From Snodgrassella alvi wkB2 (lineage in GTDB: Bacteria; Pseudomonadota; Gammaproteobacteria; Burkholderiales; Neisseriaceae), in contig NZ_CP007446.1 of NCBI RefSeq assembly GCF_000600005.1, positions 1,080,894-1,144,893 of the forward strand: 64,000 nt of DNA, in the 5' to 3' direction. A program made the position numbers and the translations under genes. Every line of letters begins with the position of its first letter. Position 1 is the stretch's first letter. Positions 17,355 through 25,899 of this stretch are shown one piece after another. The notes below the pieces were generated by a model. The model saw nothing but the letters and a program-made list of their open reading frames with translations, was not told the origin of the DNA and did not search any database.

Positions 17355-19169
17355 TTAATCTAATTTTTTAAAGTGTTTGCGGCGTTCCTGTTCGCTCAGA
17401 TAGCGTTTACGCAGGCGAATGGTTTGCGGAGTAATTTCTACCAGTTCATCATCATCGATAAACTCTACCGCAGCTTCCAGAGACATCAGTACCGGCGGAG
17501 TCAGACGCACTGCTTCATCTGTGCCGGAAGCACGGACATTAGTCAGTTTTTTACCTTTCAGCGGATTAACAACCAGATCATTGTCACGGCTGTGAATACC
17601 GATAATCATGCCTTCGTAAATTTTTTCGCCCGGATTGATAAACATACGACCACGGTCTTCCAGATTCCATAAAGCATAGGCTACAGCATCACCCTGTTCT
17701 TGTGATACCAGTACACCATTGCGGCGGCCGGGTATTTCTGCTTTTACTGGTGCGTAATTATCAAATACGTGGCTCATCAGTCCCTGACCACGGGTCATGG
17801 TCATAAATTCACCCTGAAAACCAATCAGACCGCGCGCAGGAATACGGTATTCCAGACGGGTACGGCCTTTGCCGTCGCTTTCCATATTGGTCAGTTCACC
17901 GCGGCGGCGACCCAGTTCTTCCATTACAGCACCCTGAGTATTGTCTTCTACATCGACAGTCAGGTTTTCGTAAGGTTCGCATTTAACGCCGTCAATTTCA
18001 CGGAAAACCACACGTGGTTTGCCGACAGCCAGCTCGTAACCTTCACGGCGCATATTTTCAATCAGAATAGTCAGATGAAGCTCACCACGGCCTGAAACAC
18101 GGAATACATCTGCGTCTGCTGTGTCTTCAACGCGCAGGGCTACATTGGTCAGCAATTCTTTTTGCAAACGTTCGCGAATCTGGCGACTGGTAACAAATTT
18201 ACCTTCTGTACCGGCCAGCGGGCTGGTATTGACCATGAAATCCATCGTCAGAGTAGGTTCGTCCACGCTCAGCATAGGCAGCCCCTGAGGTTGTTCACGA
18301 TCAGCAATGGTAACACCGATACCTATATCTTCCAGTCCGGAAACCGTAACAATATCACCGGCTTCCGCTTCTTGTAGCGGAATGCGTTCCAATCCTTTGA
18401 AGCCAAGCAACTGATTAATGCGTCCCTGACCAATCTGCTTATCTTCATTCATGATAGCTACTACCTGACCGGGTTTAATTCGTCCGTTCAGAATACGACC
18501 GATACCCAGCCGGCCGGTATAGTTATCATAATCAAGCTGAGAAATCTGTAATTGCAGAGGTTTATCTGCATCACCGGCTGGTTCCGGGGTATATTTCAGA
18601 ATGGTTTCAAACAGCGGACGCATATCGGTAGATTCGTCTTCTTCATTCAGCTTGGCAAAGCCAGACAGACCAGAAGCATAAACGATAGGGAAGTCGAGCT
18701 GTTCATCGGTAGCACCCAGTTTATCGAACAGTTCAAAAGTCTGGTCAATTACCCAGCTCGGGCGGGCACTTGGCTTATCAATTTTATTGATCACTACAAT
18801 CGGTTTCAGCCCTAATGCCAGTGCTTTTTTGGTAACAAAGCGGGTTTGCGGCATCGGGCCTTCCTGGGCATCCACCAGTAGTAGCACACAATCAACCATT
18901 CCCAGTACACGTTCTACTTCACCGCCAAAATCGGCATGTCCGGGTGTATCAACGATATTAATATGGTAGCCTTCGTATTCGATGGCGGTATTTTTGGCAA
19001 GAATGGTAATGCCGCGTTCTTTTTCAAGATCGTTGCTGTCCATTACTCGTTCGTCTACCTGCTGATTGGCACGGAAAGTACCGGACTGGCGCAATAACTG
19101 GTCTACCAGTGTGGTTTTGCCGTGGTCGACGTGTGCGATAATGGCAATATTACGAATTTTTTTACTCAT
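17355..19169 (-). CDS. typA: Ribosome-associated GTPase TypA/BipA
   Basis: A 604-residue translational GTPase of the elongation-factor family, which binds ribosomes and helps assembly and adaptation to stress and cold. The G-domain shows G1 [13 protein letters not shown]2 near the KERGIT string, G3 [15 protein letters not shown] and G4 [10 protein letters not shown]. Domains II, III and the TypA-specific C-terminal domain follow, ending [16 protein letters not shown] and the basic tail [11 protein letters not shown]. Start and length are as in the family. It is monocistronic with a strong terminator. Confidence 0.97.
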   Translation of the reverse strand: MSKKIRNIAIIAHVDHGKTTLVDQLLRQSGTFRANQQVDERVMDSNDLEKERGITILAKNTAIEYEGYHINIVDTPGHADFGGEVERVLGMVDCVLLLVDAQEGPMPQTRFVTKKALALGLKPIVVINKIDKPSARPSWVIDQTFELFDKLGATDEQLDFPIVYASGLSGFAKLNEEDESTDMRPLFETILKYTPEPAGDADKPLQLQISQLDYDNYTGRLGIGRILNGRIKPGQVVAIMNEDKQIGQGRINQLLGFKGLERIPLQEAEAGDIVTVSGLEDIGIGVTIADREQPQGLPMLSVDEPTLTMDFMVNTSPLAGTEGKFVTSRQIRERLQKELLTNVALRVEDTADADVFRVSGRGELHLTILIENMRREGYELAVGKPRVVFREIDGVKCEPYENLTVDVEDNTQGAVMEELGRRRGELTNMESDGKGRTRLEYRIPARGLIGFQGEFMTMTRGQGLMSHVFDNYAPVKAEIPGRRNGVLVSQEQGDAVAYALWNLEDRGRMFINPGEKIYEGMIIGIHSRDNDLVVNPLKGKKLTNVRASGTDEAVRLTPPVLMSLEAAVEFIDDDELVEITPQTIRLRKRYLSEQERRKHFKKLD

Positions 19170-19405
19170 AGGAGTGTGTAACCTAGTTTATTAGCTATTT
19201 GTAAGGAAAATTAACCTTGAATTATAACATTTACTCTGCTTTTCGTGGAATTTTTAGCAAAATCAGATGTTCTTTCTGTATTAAAGAGGCTGACTTACAT
19301 CTGTGTATGTGTCATAGTTAACGTTTTTCCGGTGTTATTCCGGCTGGGTTGTTTAAGGCAGTCTGTTGTAATTGTGGTATTGAAGAGGGATGCAAAACCT
19401 AGGCA

Positions 19406-19669
19406 ATGGAACAGTTAGAATTTTTTGTTATTCCCAGTCCCTGTAAAGGTATTTGTGAAAGCAATCAAAAGGGATATTGCAAAGGCTGCCTGCGCAGCAG
19501 AGACGAGCGTCTTTACTGGTTACGTATGTCTGATACTCAGAAACAGTATGTGCTGCGTTTGTGTGTATTGCGCCGGCGCAAGCTGGAACAAATGCAATCA
19601 CAACCAGCAGACCAGACAGAACAAAATCTGAGTGAGCAAATATGGCTGCAGGCAGATTTTGATTTTTAG
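19406..19669 (+). CDS. DUF1289 Cys-motif protein
   Basis: An 87-residue protein built on the DUF1289 motif: PSPCKGICESNQKGYCKGCLR (residues about 10-30), then RDERLYWLRMSD and a basic helix. The four cysteines (CxxxC and CxxC) suggest a small zinc- or iron-sulfur-binding module. The role in this family is unknown. After the domain is a Gln-rich, weakly conserved tail. The gene lies upstream of an EamA transporter by 50 bases and diverges from typA. Confidence 0.85.
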   Translation: MEQLEFFVIPSPCKGICESNQKGYCKGCLRSRDERLYWLRMSDTQKQYVLRLCVLRRRKLEQMQSQPADQTEQNLSEQIWLQADFDF

Positions 19670-19719
19670 TTTTTAATAGCGGATAAGTCAGTTCGTAAAT
19701 TTTGATTTTTGGGGGAAAA

Positions 19720-20595
19720 ATGCATTTTCTGATTATTAGTATTCTATGTAGTGTCTCTGTGTCAGTATTACTGAAACTGGCACGCAGAAACGGTGTTAAT
19801 ATTGCTCAGGCTGTAGCGATTAATTACCCGGTAGCTGCTGCCTGCACCTGGTTTTTTTTACGTCCGGATTTTTCTGACTGGCATACTTATAGCAGTCACT
19901 GGATTATTTTTCTGGCTTTAGGTGTTGGTCTGCCGCTCGGCTTTATTGTGCTGGGGCGGGCTATCGAACAGGCGGGAATGGTAAAAACAGATGCCGCCCA
20001 GCGCCTGTCGCTATTTATGCCTATAGTGGCCGCATTTGTGCTTTTTGGAGAAACTTTAAGCACTAATAAAATTATCGGAATTGCACTGGCACTGATGGCC
20101 TTGCTTACCTTGCTGTACCGTGAGAATCCGGCTAAAGGCAAAGGAAAAGGCGATTTTTTAAGTACTGCCGGCTATTTATTCGGTGTATGGCTTTGTTACG
20201 GAACTACAGATATTCTGTTTAAACAGATGGCGAAAAGCGGAACAGCTTTTGCACCGACCTTGCTGGTGTCATTTATCCTCGCTGCCATTCTGATTATATG
20301 TTATCTGTGTTTACGCAGAACAGTCTGGAATGCGGCCAGTATTCTGGCAGGTCTGATACTGGGTGGTTTAAATTTTGCCAATATTCTGTTTTACATTCGT
20401 GCACATCAGTATTTTCAGCAAGATCCTTCGCTGGTGTTTGCCGGTATGAATCTGGGTGTAATAACACTGGCCACTATTATTGGCGCTTTTGTGTTTAAAG
20501 AAAAAATCAATGGTTTGAATGCTGCCGGAATTGTGCTGGCAATTGCTGCAATCTGGTTTCTGTTCTATGGCAGCAGGCTTAATTCTTTGTTGTAG
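19720..20595 (+). CDS. EamA/DMT-family membrane transporter
   Basis: A 291-residue inner-membrane protein with about ten hydrophobic segments in two EamA halves. The start at 19720 is chosen because GGGGGA lies immediately before the ATG; an upstream TTG would add six residues and lose that site. The second half contains VFAGMNLGVITLATIIGAFVFKEKINGLN, whose 'FKEK' turn before the final helix is typical of drug/metabolite transporters. Substrate is not predictable. A convincing terminator follows at 20609. Confidence 0.88.
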   Translation: MHFLIISILCSVSVSVLLKLARRNGVNIAQAVAINYPVAAACTWFFLRPDFSDWHTYSSHWIIFLALGVGLPLGFIVLGRAIEQAGMVKTDAAQRLSLFMPIVAAFVLFGETLSTNKIIGIALALMALLTLLYRENPAKGKGKGDFLSTAGYLFGVWLCYGTTDILFKQMAKSGTAFAPTLLVSFILAAILIICYLCLRRTVWNAASILAGLILGGLNFANILFYIRAHQYFQQDPSLVFAGMNLGVITLATIIGAFVFKEKINGLNAAGIVLAIAAIWFLFYGSRLNSLL

Positions 20596-20608
20596 CTGAT
20601 TTATATTG

Positions 20609-20642
20609 AAAAGCTGTTTTGAAAGTCAGAACAGCTTTTTTT
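20609..20642 (+). terminator. Terminator between EamA gene and prfA
   Basis: A 14-bp stem (AAAAGCTGTTTTGA with TCAGAACAGCTTTT, one G-U pair) is followed by T. The symmetric A/T flanks mean it can work for both converging genes. Confidence 0.88.
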
Positions 20643-20649
20643 GATGAGC

Positions 20650-21732
20650 TTAGCCGGCATTACTTAATTGTGCCAGCTGCTGAGCCTGATGCTCGGCAAT
20701 TAATGCCTGTGTCAGCTCAGATAAATCACCATCCATAATAAAATCCAGTTTATGCAGAGTAAGATTGATGCGATGATCGGTTACTCTGCCTTGGGGATAA
20801 TTATAAGTTCGAATACGTTCACTGCGGTCGCCGCTGCCAATCAGGCTTTTACGTTCAGCAGCCTCTTTGGCATGAGCAGCATGTTTCTGCTGTTCATACA
20901 GTCGGGAGGCAAGTACTCGCATTGCCTGTGCTTTATTGGCATGCTGTGAACGACCATCCTGACATTCCACTACCATACCCGTTGGTAAGTGAGTAATACG
21001 TACGGCAGAATCCGTCTTATTAATATGCTGACCCCCCGCACCGGAGGCGCGGAAAGTATCAATGCGTAAATCGTTCGGATTGAGCTGTACTTCAGCAACT
21101 TCATCGGCTTCCGGCATAATGGCCACAGTACAGGCTGAGGTATGGATTCTGCCCTGACTTTCTGTAGTTGGTACGCGCTGAACCCGATGGCCGCCAGATT
21201 CAAATTTGAGCTGACTGTAAACATTCATGCCTGCAATTCGTGCAATCACTTCTTTATAGCCACCCAGATCGCTTTCACTGGCGGATACAATTTCTACCTG
21301 CCAGCCCATACGTTCTGCAAAGCGGGTATACATGCGCAATAAATCGCCGGCAAATAAAGCTGCTTCATCACCACCGGTTCCGGCACGAATTTCTATGAAA
21401 ATATTCTTATCATCATCTTCGTCTTTCGGTAACAAAAGTTTTTGCAACTCGCCATCCAGCTGAGTAATCTGATTACGGGCAGTATTGATTTCTTCAGCCG
21501 CAAATTCTTTTAATTCCGGGTCTGCCAGCATTTCTTCTGCGGCAGCCAGATCAGTTTCTGCCTGTGTATACCGGCGATAGGTTTCTACTACCGGTGTAAG
21601 CTCGGCATGTTCACGGGTAAGGCGACGATATTCGTCAATATTATTCGTGGCATCAGGAGAAGCCAGCAAAGCGGTTACTTCTTCCAGACGTTCAGTCAGG
21701 TGCTGTAACTTGTCTATCAATGAAGGTTTCAT
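20650..21732 (-). CDS. prfA: Peptide chain release factor 1
   Basis: RF1 recognises UAA and UAG stop codons and triggers peptide release. The 360-residue length is standard. The catalytic GGQ lies in [18 protein letters not shown] (about residue 230) and its glutamine is the usual PrmC methylation site. The codon-recognition region and the C-terminal [16 protein letters not shown] are present. In the order prfA-hemA seen here it matches Neisseriaceae and many other proteobacteria, although hemA starts the run. It is 91 bases downstream of hemA. Confidence 0.97.
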   Translation of the reverse strand: MKPSLIDKLQHLTERLEEVTALLASPDATNNIDEYRRLTREHAELTPVVETYRRYTQAETDLAAAEEMLADPELKEFAAEEINTARNQITQLDGELQKLLLPKDEDDDKNIFIEIRAGTGGDEAALFAGDLLRMYTRFAERMGWQVEIVSASESDLGGYKEVIARIAGMNVYSQLKFESGGHRVQRVPTTESQGRIHTSACTVAIMPEADEVAEVQLNPNDLRIDTFRASGAGGQHINKTDSAVRITHLPTGMVVECQDGRSQHANKAQAMRVLASRLYEQQKHAAHAKEAAERKSLIGSGDRSERIRTYNYPQGRVTDHRINLTLHKLDFIMDGDLSELTQALIAEHQAQQLAQLSNAG

Positions 21733-21823
21733 CTGGTATTCCGTATTAAATAAAAGCTATCAGTCCATTGAGACTGTATCAGATATATAGAGTTAAGGAT
21801 TATGAATAAGTTGGAGGCAGTAG

Positions 21824-23086
21824 CTAATGCTGCTGATTTTTTCCATGCAGCTGGTAAATCTGACAAATGACCTCGGCCAGCTCAGGATATTGCTGACTGT
21901 CTTTATTTAAAGCTCGGGTGGGTGCATGCAAAAGGCTATTAGTTAACTCACGGCTTAAACGCTGCAATACTTCTTCAACAGGCGTACCTTTACGCAGACG
22001 GCGCAGAGCTTTAGTGACTGCTTTGCTGCGCTGCTGTTCACCCTGATCGCGCAATTCACAAATTAAAGGAACGCTATTGCGTGTCTGTTGCCATGCAATA
22101 AACTCAGCAACTTTGCCTGCAACCATCTTTTCAGCTTCAGCTGCAGCCTGTTGCCGTGCTGCCTGACCATGCTGCACAATATGCACCATATCATCAACAC
22201 TATACAAGTATGCATCGTTCAGTTCGCCTGCTTCGGCTTCAATGTCACGCGGTACGGCCAGATCAAGCAAAAACATCGGCATGCCGCGCCGCTGCCTGAG
22301 TGCGCGTTCTACCAAACCTTTACCAATAACCGGAAAAGGGCTGGCAGTGGAAGAAACAATTACGTCGTATTCAGCCAGAATTTCAGGTAAAGCAGTTAAT
22401 ATGCGTGCATCTGCTTCACAGCTTAATTTCTGACATAATTCCTGAGCACGTTCCAGCGTACGGTTTAGAACAGTCAGGCGCCGCGGACATTCTGCGGCAA
22501 AATAGGTGGCTACCAGCTCAATCATTTCACCGGCACCCACCATTAAAACATTCAATGCCGAAATATCAGGAAAAATCTGTGCGGCCATTTTAACTGCTGC
22601 CGCTGCCATGGATACAGAGTTTTCGCCGACTGCACTTTCATTGCGAATTTCTTTAGCTGCTGCAAAAGTTTTTTCAAACAGAGCATTCAGCTGCTGATGC
22701 AGCGTATGCCGGCTGCGGGCAACGCGTACGGCATCTTTTAATTGTCCGAGAATCTGCGGTTCACCTAAAACCATTGAATCCAGTCCGCAAGCTACCCGAA
22801 AGGCATGCTGCACAGCCTGTTTATTATGGAATTGATATAAATAGGGAGCAAATTCAGATAATGGCAATTGATGGTAGTCGGCCAGCCATTGTATGGCTGT
22901 GGTTGCATTACCAGTACAGTAAATTTCTGTACGGTTACAGGTAGACAGAATCATCGCTTCTGCTATTTCTTCCTGACTGCCAAGCGCAGTCAGTGCTTCT
23001 GCCAGTTCTATGGCAGGGAAAGCCAAACGTTCACGTACAGAAACTGGCGCAGTTTGGTGATTGAGTCCGATAACGGTTAAAGACAT
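21824..23086 (-). CDS. hemA: Glutamyl-tRNA reductase
   Basis: HemA reduces glutamyl-tRNA to glutamate-1-semialdehyde, the committed step of tetrapyrrole synthesis by the C5 route. It is 420 residues. The catalytic cysteine is in ILSTCNRTEIYC (about residue 50). The substrate pocket includes RVACGLDSMVLGEPQILGQLK. The NADPH domain starts at NVLMVGAGEMIELVA and carries LNRTLERAQELC; the C-terminal dimerisation helix follows. The next gene is prfA, so both are probably cotranscribed. Start MSLTVIGLNHQTAPVSVRE is the family N-terminus. Confidence 0.96.
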   Translation of the reverse strand: MSLTVIGLNHQTAPVSVRERLAFPAIELAEALTALGSQEEIAEAMILSTCNRTEIYCTGNATTAIQWLADYHQLPLSEFAPYLYQFHNKQAVQHAFRVACGLDSMVLGEPQILGQLKDAVRVARSRHTLHQQLNALFEKTFAAAKEIRNESAVGENSVSMAAAAVKMAAQIFPDISALNVLMVGAGEMIELVATYFAAECPRRLTVLNRTLERAQELCQKLSCEADARILTALPEILAEYDVIVSSTASPFPVIGKGLVERALRQRRGMPMFLLDLAVPRDIEAEAGELNDAYLYSVDDMVHIVQHGQAARQQAAAEAEKMVAGKVAEFIAWQQTRNSVPLICELRDQGEQQRSKAVTKALRRLRKGTPVEEVLQRLSRELTNSLLHAPTRALNKDSQQYPELAEVICQIYQLHGKNQQH

Positions 23087-23267
23087 ACTACCTGAAGTAA
23101 TTTGCGTTTGCCCGCTACCGCGGGTAGGATAATTGCCAGCCAGACTTTATATTCTATATAAATATAAAGTTATTAAATCGGGCAATTATACGCTATCAGT
23201 GCTGAAAAAGCAGTAAATCATGCCTGAGAGTGGTGTAAATAACTTTTTCGCATGCATAAACAAAAAA

Positions 23268-23909
23268 ATGAAGAATCTGGATTTGCACGATATTCGTGAA
23301 GATTACAGCCAGCAGTCACTTAGTGAAGCTGATTGCTGTGAAGACCCTTTGGAGCAGTTTCAAAAATGGTTAATGGCAGCCATGCATGCCAAAGTAAATG
23401 AGCCTACAGCCATGAATGTTGCTACTGTTGATCAGCACGGACGACCTAATGCCCGCATTGTGCTGTTAAAAGAAGTGACAGCAGAAGGGTTTGTATTTTT
23501 TACTAATTATCATAGCCGTAAAGGGCGTTCATTAAGTCTGAATCCGCATGCGGCACTCACATTTTTCTGGCCGGAACTGGAACGTCAGGTACGGGTGGAG
23601 GGAAGCGTGCAACAATTACCTGCAGCAGAATCAGATGCCTATTTTCAGTCCCGACCTTACAGCAGCCGTATTGGTGCATGGGCTAGTGAACAAAGCGCCG
23701 TAATTAATAGTAAAACCGAGCTGATGGCGCGTGCAGCAAAACTGGGGGCAAAATATTTGTTCAATGTACCCAGACCGCCGCATTGGGGCGGATATCTGGT
23801 TAAACCCGAGCTGGTAGAATTCTGGCAGGGAAGACCAAGCCGTTTACATGACCGTATTCAGTATACAAGACAAAATAATCTCTGGATTAAACAGCGCTTA
23901 TCACCTTAA
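23268..23909 (+). CDS. pdxH: Pyridoxamine 5'-phosphate oxidase
   Basis: PdxH is the FMN enzyme that oxidises pyridoxine or pyridoxamine 5'-phosphate to PLP. I start at the ATG at 23268 (213 residues, [13 protein letters not shown]), which matches the usual family length and start. An in-frame ATG at 23220 would add 16 unusual residues; neither has a strong ribosome-binding site. FMN-binding strings [19 protein letters not shown] and [19 protein letters not shown] are present, as are [18 protein letters not shown] and the terminal [24 protein letters not shown] (here given in part). It ends 8 bases before a convergent acyltransferase gene. Confidence 0.94.
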   Translation: MKNLDLHDIREDYSQQSLSEADCCEDPLEQFQKWLMAAMHAKVNEPTAMNVATVDQHGRPNARIVLLKEVTAEGFVFFTNYHSRKGRSLSLNPHAALTFFWPELERQVRVEGSVQQLPAAESDAYFQSRPYSSRIGAWASEQSAVINSKTELMARAAKLGAKYLFNVPRPPHWGGYLVKPELVEFWQGRPSRLHDRIQYTRQNNLWIKQRLSP

Positions 23910-23917
23910 ACATCGGC

Positions 23918-24727
23918 CTATATTGATTCAGAAGTTGAAGGCGCGGTTGCTGTAGCCGGACTATCCATAAGAACTTTGTTTTGAATAAAATCTTCAGCCT
24001 GAGTTTTCAGGCTGAAACGATCATTTGTTTTGTTTTCAGCAATATTCAGCAACGCAGAAAAATCTACTTTTACTATAATTTCCGGCATAGATACTATATT
24101 CCACAGACTACGCAATAAACTGGTTTTGCCGGCAAATGCTACTTTAGATGTACGCAATCCCTGAGGGTTGTAATAGCGCATGGCTACTGCCATCACGGGT
24201 GTATCTGCATCTATTGCTGCCTGAAACAGGGCTGCTTTAAACGGCAAGGTAGTCATTCCCTCAGATGTATACGCTTCGGGAAAAAACAGGACGTTTTTAC
24301 CTTCATGCAATGCCAGTACTATGGCTTTGATAACCGGATTAATATCCTGTCTCGACTGACGATTAATATAAACAGTACCCCCGTTTGTAGCCAGTCTGCC
24401 GATTACCGGCCATGATTTGACACTTTGTTTAGCAATAAAGCCACCGGGGATATAGGACATTAATACGAAAATATCCAGCCAGCTAATATGATTGGCTACA
24501 GTAAGCCAGGGCATACTTGCTGTATCGGGTAATAATTGTTCAGAGTTTACCTTTACGTGCAGAATATCAAGTAAATTGTGCGCAATTGAAATTAATTCCT
24601 TATTACGCTCTGTTTCATTCAGGTTCTTAAACCGATTTACCCGTCTGATTGTCTTAACCAGCCATAAAGCCAGTCTGAAAATACGCGAAAAACGGGTAAT
24701 TAAAGAAGTATGTTCTGATTTTGTCAT
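23918..24727 (-). CDS. PlsC-like lysophospholipid acyltransferase
   Basis: A 269-residue membrane-associated acyltransferase. I start at the ATG at 24727, 17 bases after mutM; the longer frame (24772) overlaps mutM by 28 bases. Block I is VANHISWLDIFVL, a proper HX4D with the catalytic histidine and aspartate. Block II is KSWPVIGRLATNGGTVYINR. Block III reads FFPEAYTSEG, where the usual glycine and threonine of FPEGT are Ala and Tyr. Block IV is DTPVMAVAMRYY. It could be a second phosphatidic-acid-forming enzyme or act on another lysophospholipid or ornithine-type lipid. Confidence 0.83.
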   Translation of the reverse strand: MTKSEHTSLITRFSRIFRLALWLVKTIRRVNRFKNLNETERNKELISIAHNLLDILHVKVNSEQLLPDTASMPWLTVANHISWLDIFVLMSYIPGGFIAKQSVKSWPVIGRLATNGGTVYINRQSRQDINPVIKAIVLALHEGKNVLFFPEAYTSEGMTTLPFKAALFQAAIDADTPVMAVAMRYYNPQGLRTSKVAFAGKTSLLRSLWNIVSMPEIIVKVDFSALLNIAENKTNDRFSLKTQAEDFIQNKVLMDSPATATAPSTSESI

Positions 24728-24744
24728 TGTTTTGTCATTGTTAT

Positions 24745-25572
24745 TTATCGTTTTTTCTGGCATTGAGGACAATAAAAACTGCTTCTTTGTCCCAAAATCA
24801 TTTTTTCAATCGGATGCCCGCATTGCGGGCAAGGTTCACCGGCTCGTCCGTATGCCTGATGTTGTAGCTGAAAATAACCACTGGTACCAGCACTATTTAC
24901 AAAATCCCTTAAAGTACTGCCACCTGCTGTAATGGCTTCCTGTAGTATCTGTTTGATTGCATCAGTCAGTGCGCTAATCTGCTGTTTATTCAGCTTCATA
25001 GCCGGAATGGCCGGATGGATACCAGTACGGAACAAAGCTTCGTTAGCATAGATATTGCCTACACCGACAACAATCTTATTATCCATAATTGCTGTTTTAA
25101 TCGCACGTTTCTGGTTTGAAAGTTTTTGTAGCAAATAATCAGTATTAAAATCCTGGCTGAGTGGTTCCGGTCCGAGGTTAACTAATAAAGGATGCTGTTC
25201 AATGAGTCCGATAAACCATAAAACAGCTCCGAAACGTCTGGGGTCATGAAATCGTAAGAGCGTACCATTACTAAAAGCAATATCTACATGATCATGTTTT
25301 TGTACTGGCGGAGCAGTAAAGTCAGTAAAGACGCGTAAACTGCCTGACATACCCAGATGAATAATTAATGTGCCTGAAGCTAATTCAATCAGCAGGTATT
25401 TAGCTCTGCGTCTGACTGATAATACCTTTTCGCCGCCAAGCTGTTCGCCTAGATTATCTATTATCGGCCAGCGTAAACGCGGCTGACGCACTTCTACCTG
25501 TGAAATAGTTTGATTTTCAATAAAAGGAGCGATTCCGCGCAGCGTTGTTTCTACTTCCGGTAACTCGGGCAT
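24745..25572 (-). CDS. mutM: Formamidopyrimidine-DNA glycosylase
   Basis: MutM (Fpg) excises 8-oxoguanine and formamidopyrimidines from DNA and cleaves the resulting abasic site. It has 275 residues. The N-terminal proline nucleophile and glutamate lie in [13 protein letters not shown] after removal of Met1. The helix-two-turn-helix region includes [13 protein letters not shown]. The C-terminal zinc finger is [21 protein letters not shown] with CPQCQ. Its stop is close to the following acyltransferase start, so cotranscription is likely. The gene diverges from the TPR gene. Confidence 0.96.
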   Translation of the reverse strand: MPELPEVETTLRGIAPFIENQTISQVEVRQPRLRWPIIDNLGEQLGGEKVLSVRRRAKYLLIELASGTLIIHLGMSGSLRVFTDFTAPPVQKHDHVDIAFSNGTLLRFHDPRRFGAVLWFIGLIEQHPLLVNLGPEPLSQDFNTDYLLQKLSNQKRAIKTAIMDNKIVVGVGNIYANEALFRTGIHPAIPAMKLNKQQISALTDAIKQILQEAITAGGSTLRDFVNSAGTSGYFQLQHQAYGRAGEPCPQCGHPIEKMILGQRSSFYCPQCQKKR

Positions 25573-25899
25573 AATTTATTTATATTATTCAGAATAAAAT
25601 CGTTACAATAGCATCATGAAAACAAAATTTAAAGCACATACTGTGTCAGTTTTAATCAGATAAAATTGCCATAAGTCATACGCAGCTAAAATTGTCTGTG
25701 TTAAAGTAGCAAATTATTTTAGCCTAATAGTTTATTCTTTAAACAGCTGCAAATTTTATCGTGCCGGTTAAAGTATTTAATAACTGAACACATATTGCAT
25801 GATAAACCGCGATTAGAAAAAAATTGCCTGCACAAGTACAGAGTTGTTATTTATGATTCAGTGTCTACGTAAACTGATTTGCATATATGGAGAAGTTTA
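25573..25899. other. Divergent promoter region of mutM and the TPR gene
   Basis: About 327 AT-rich bases between divergent genes. A GGAG ribosome-binding site precedes the ATG at 25900. No confident -35/-10 pair, structured RNA or small gene was recognised. Confidence 0.5.
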
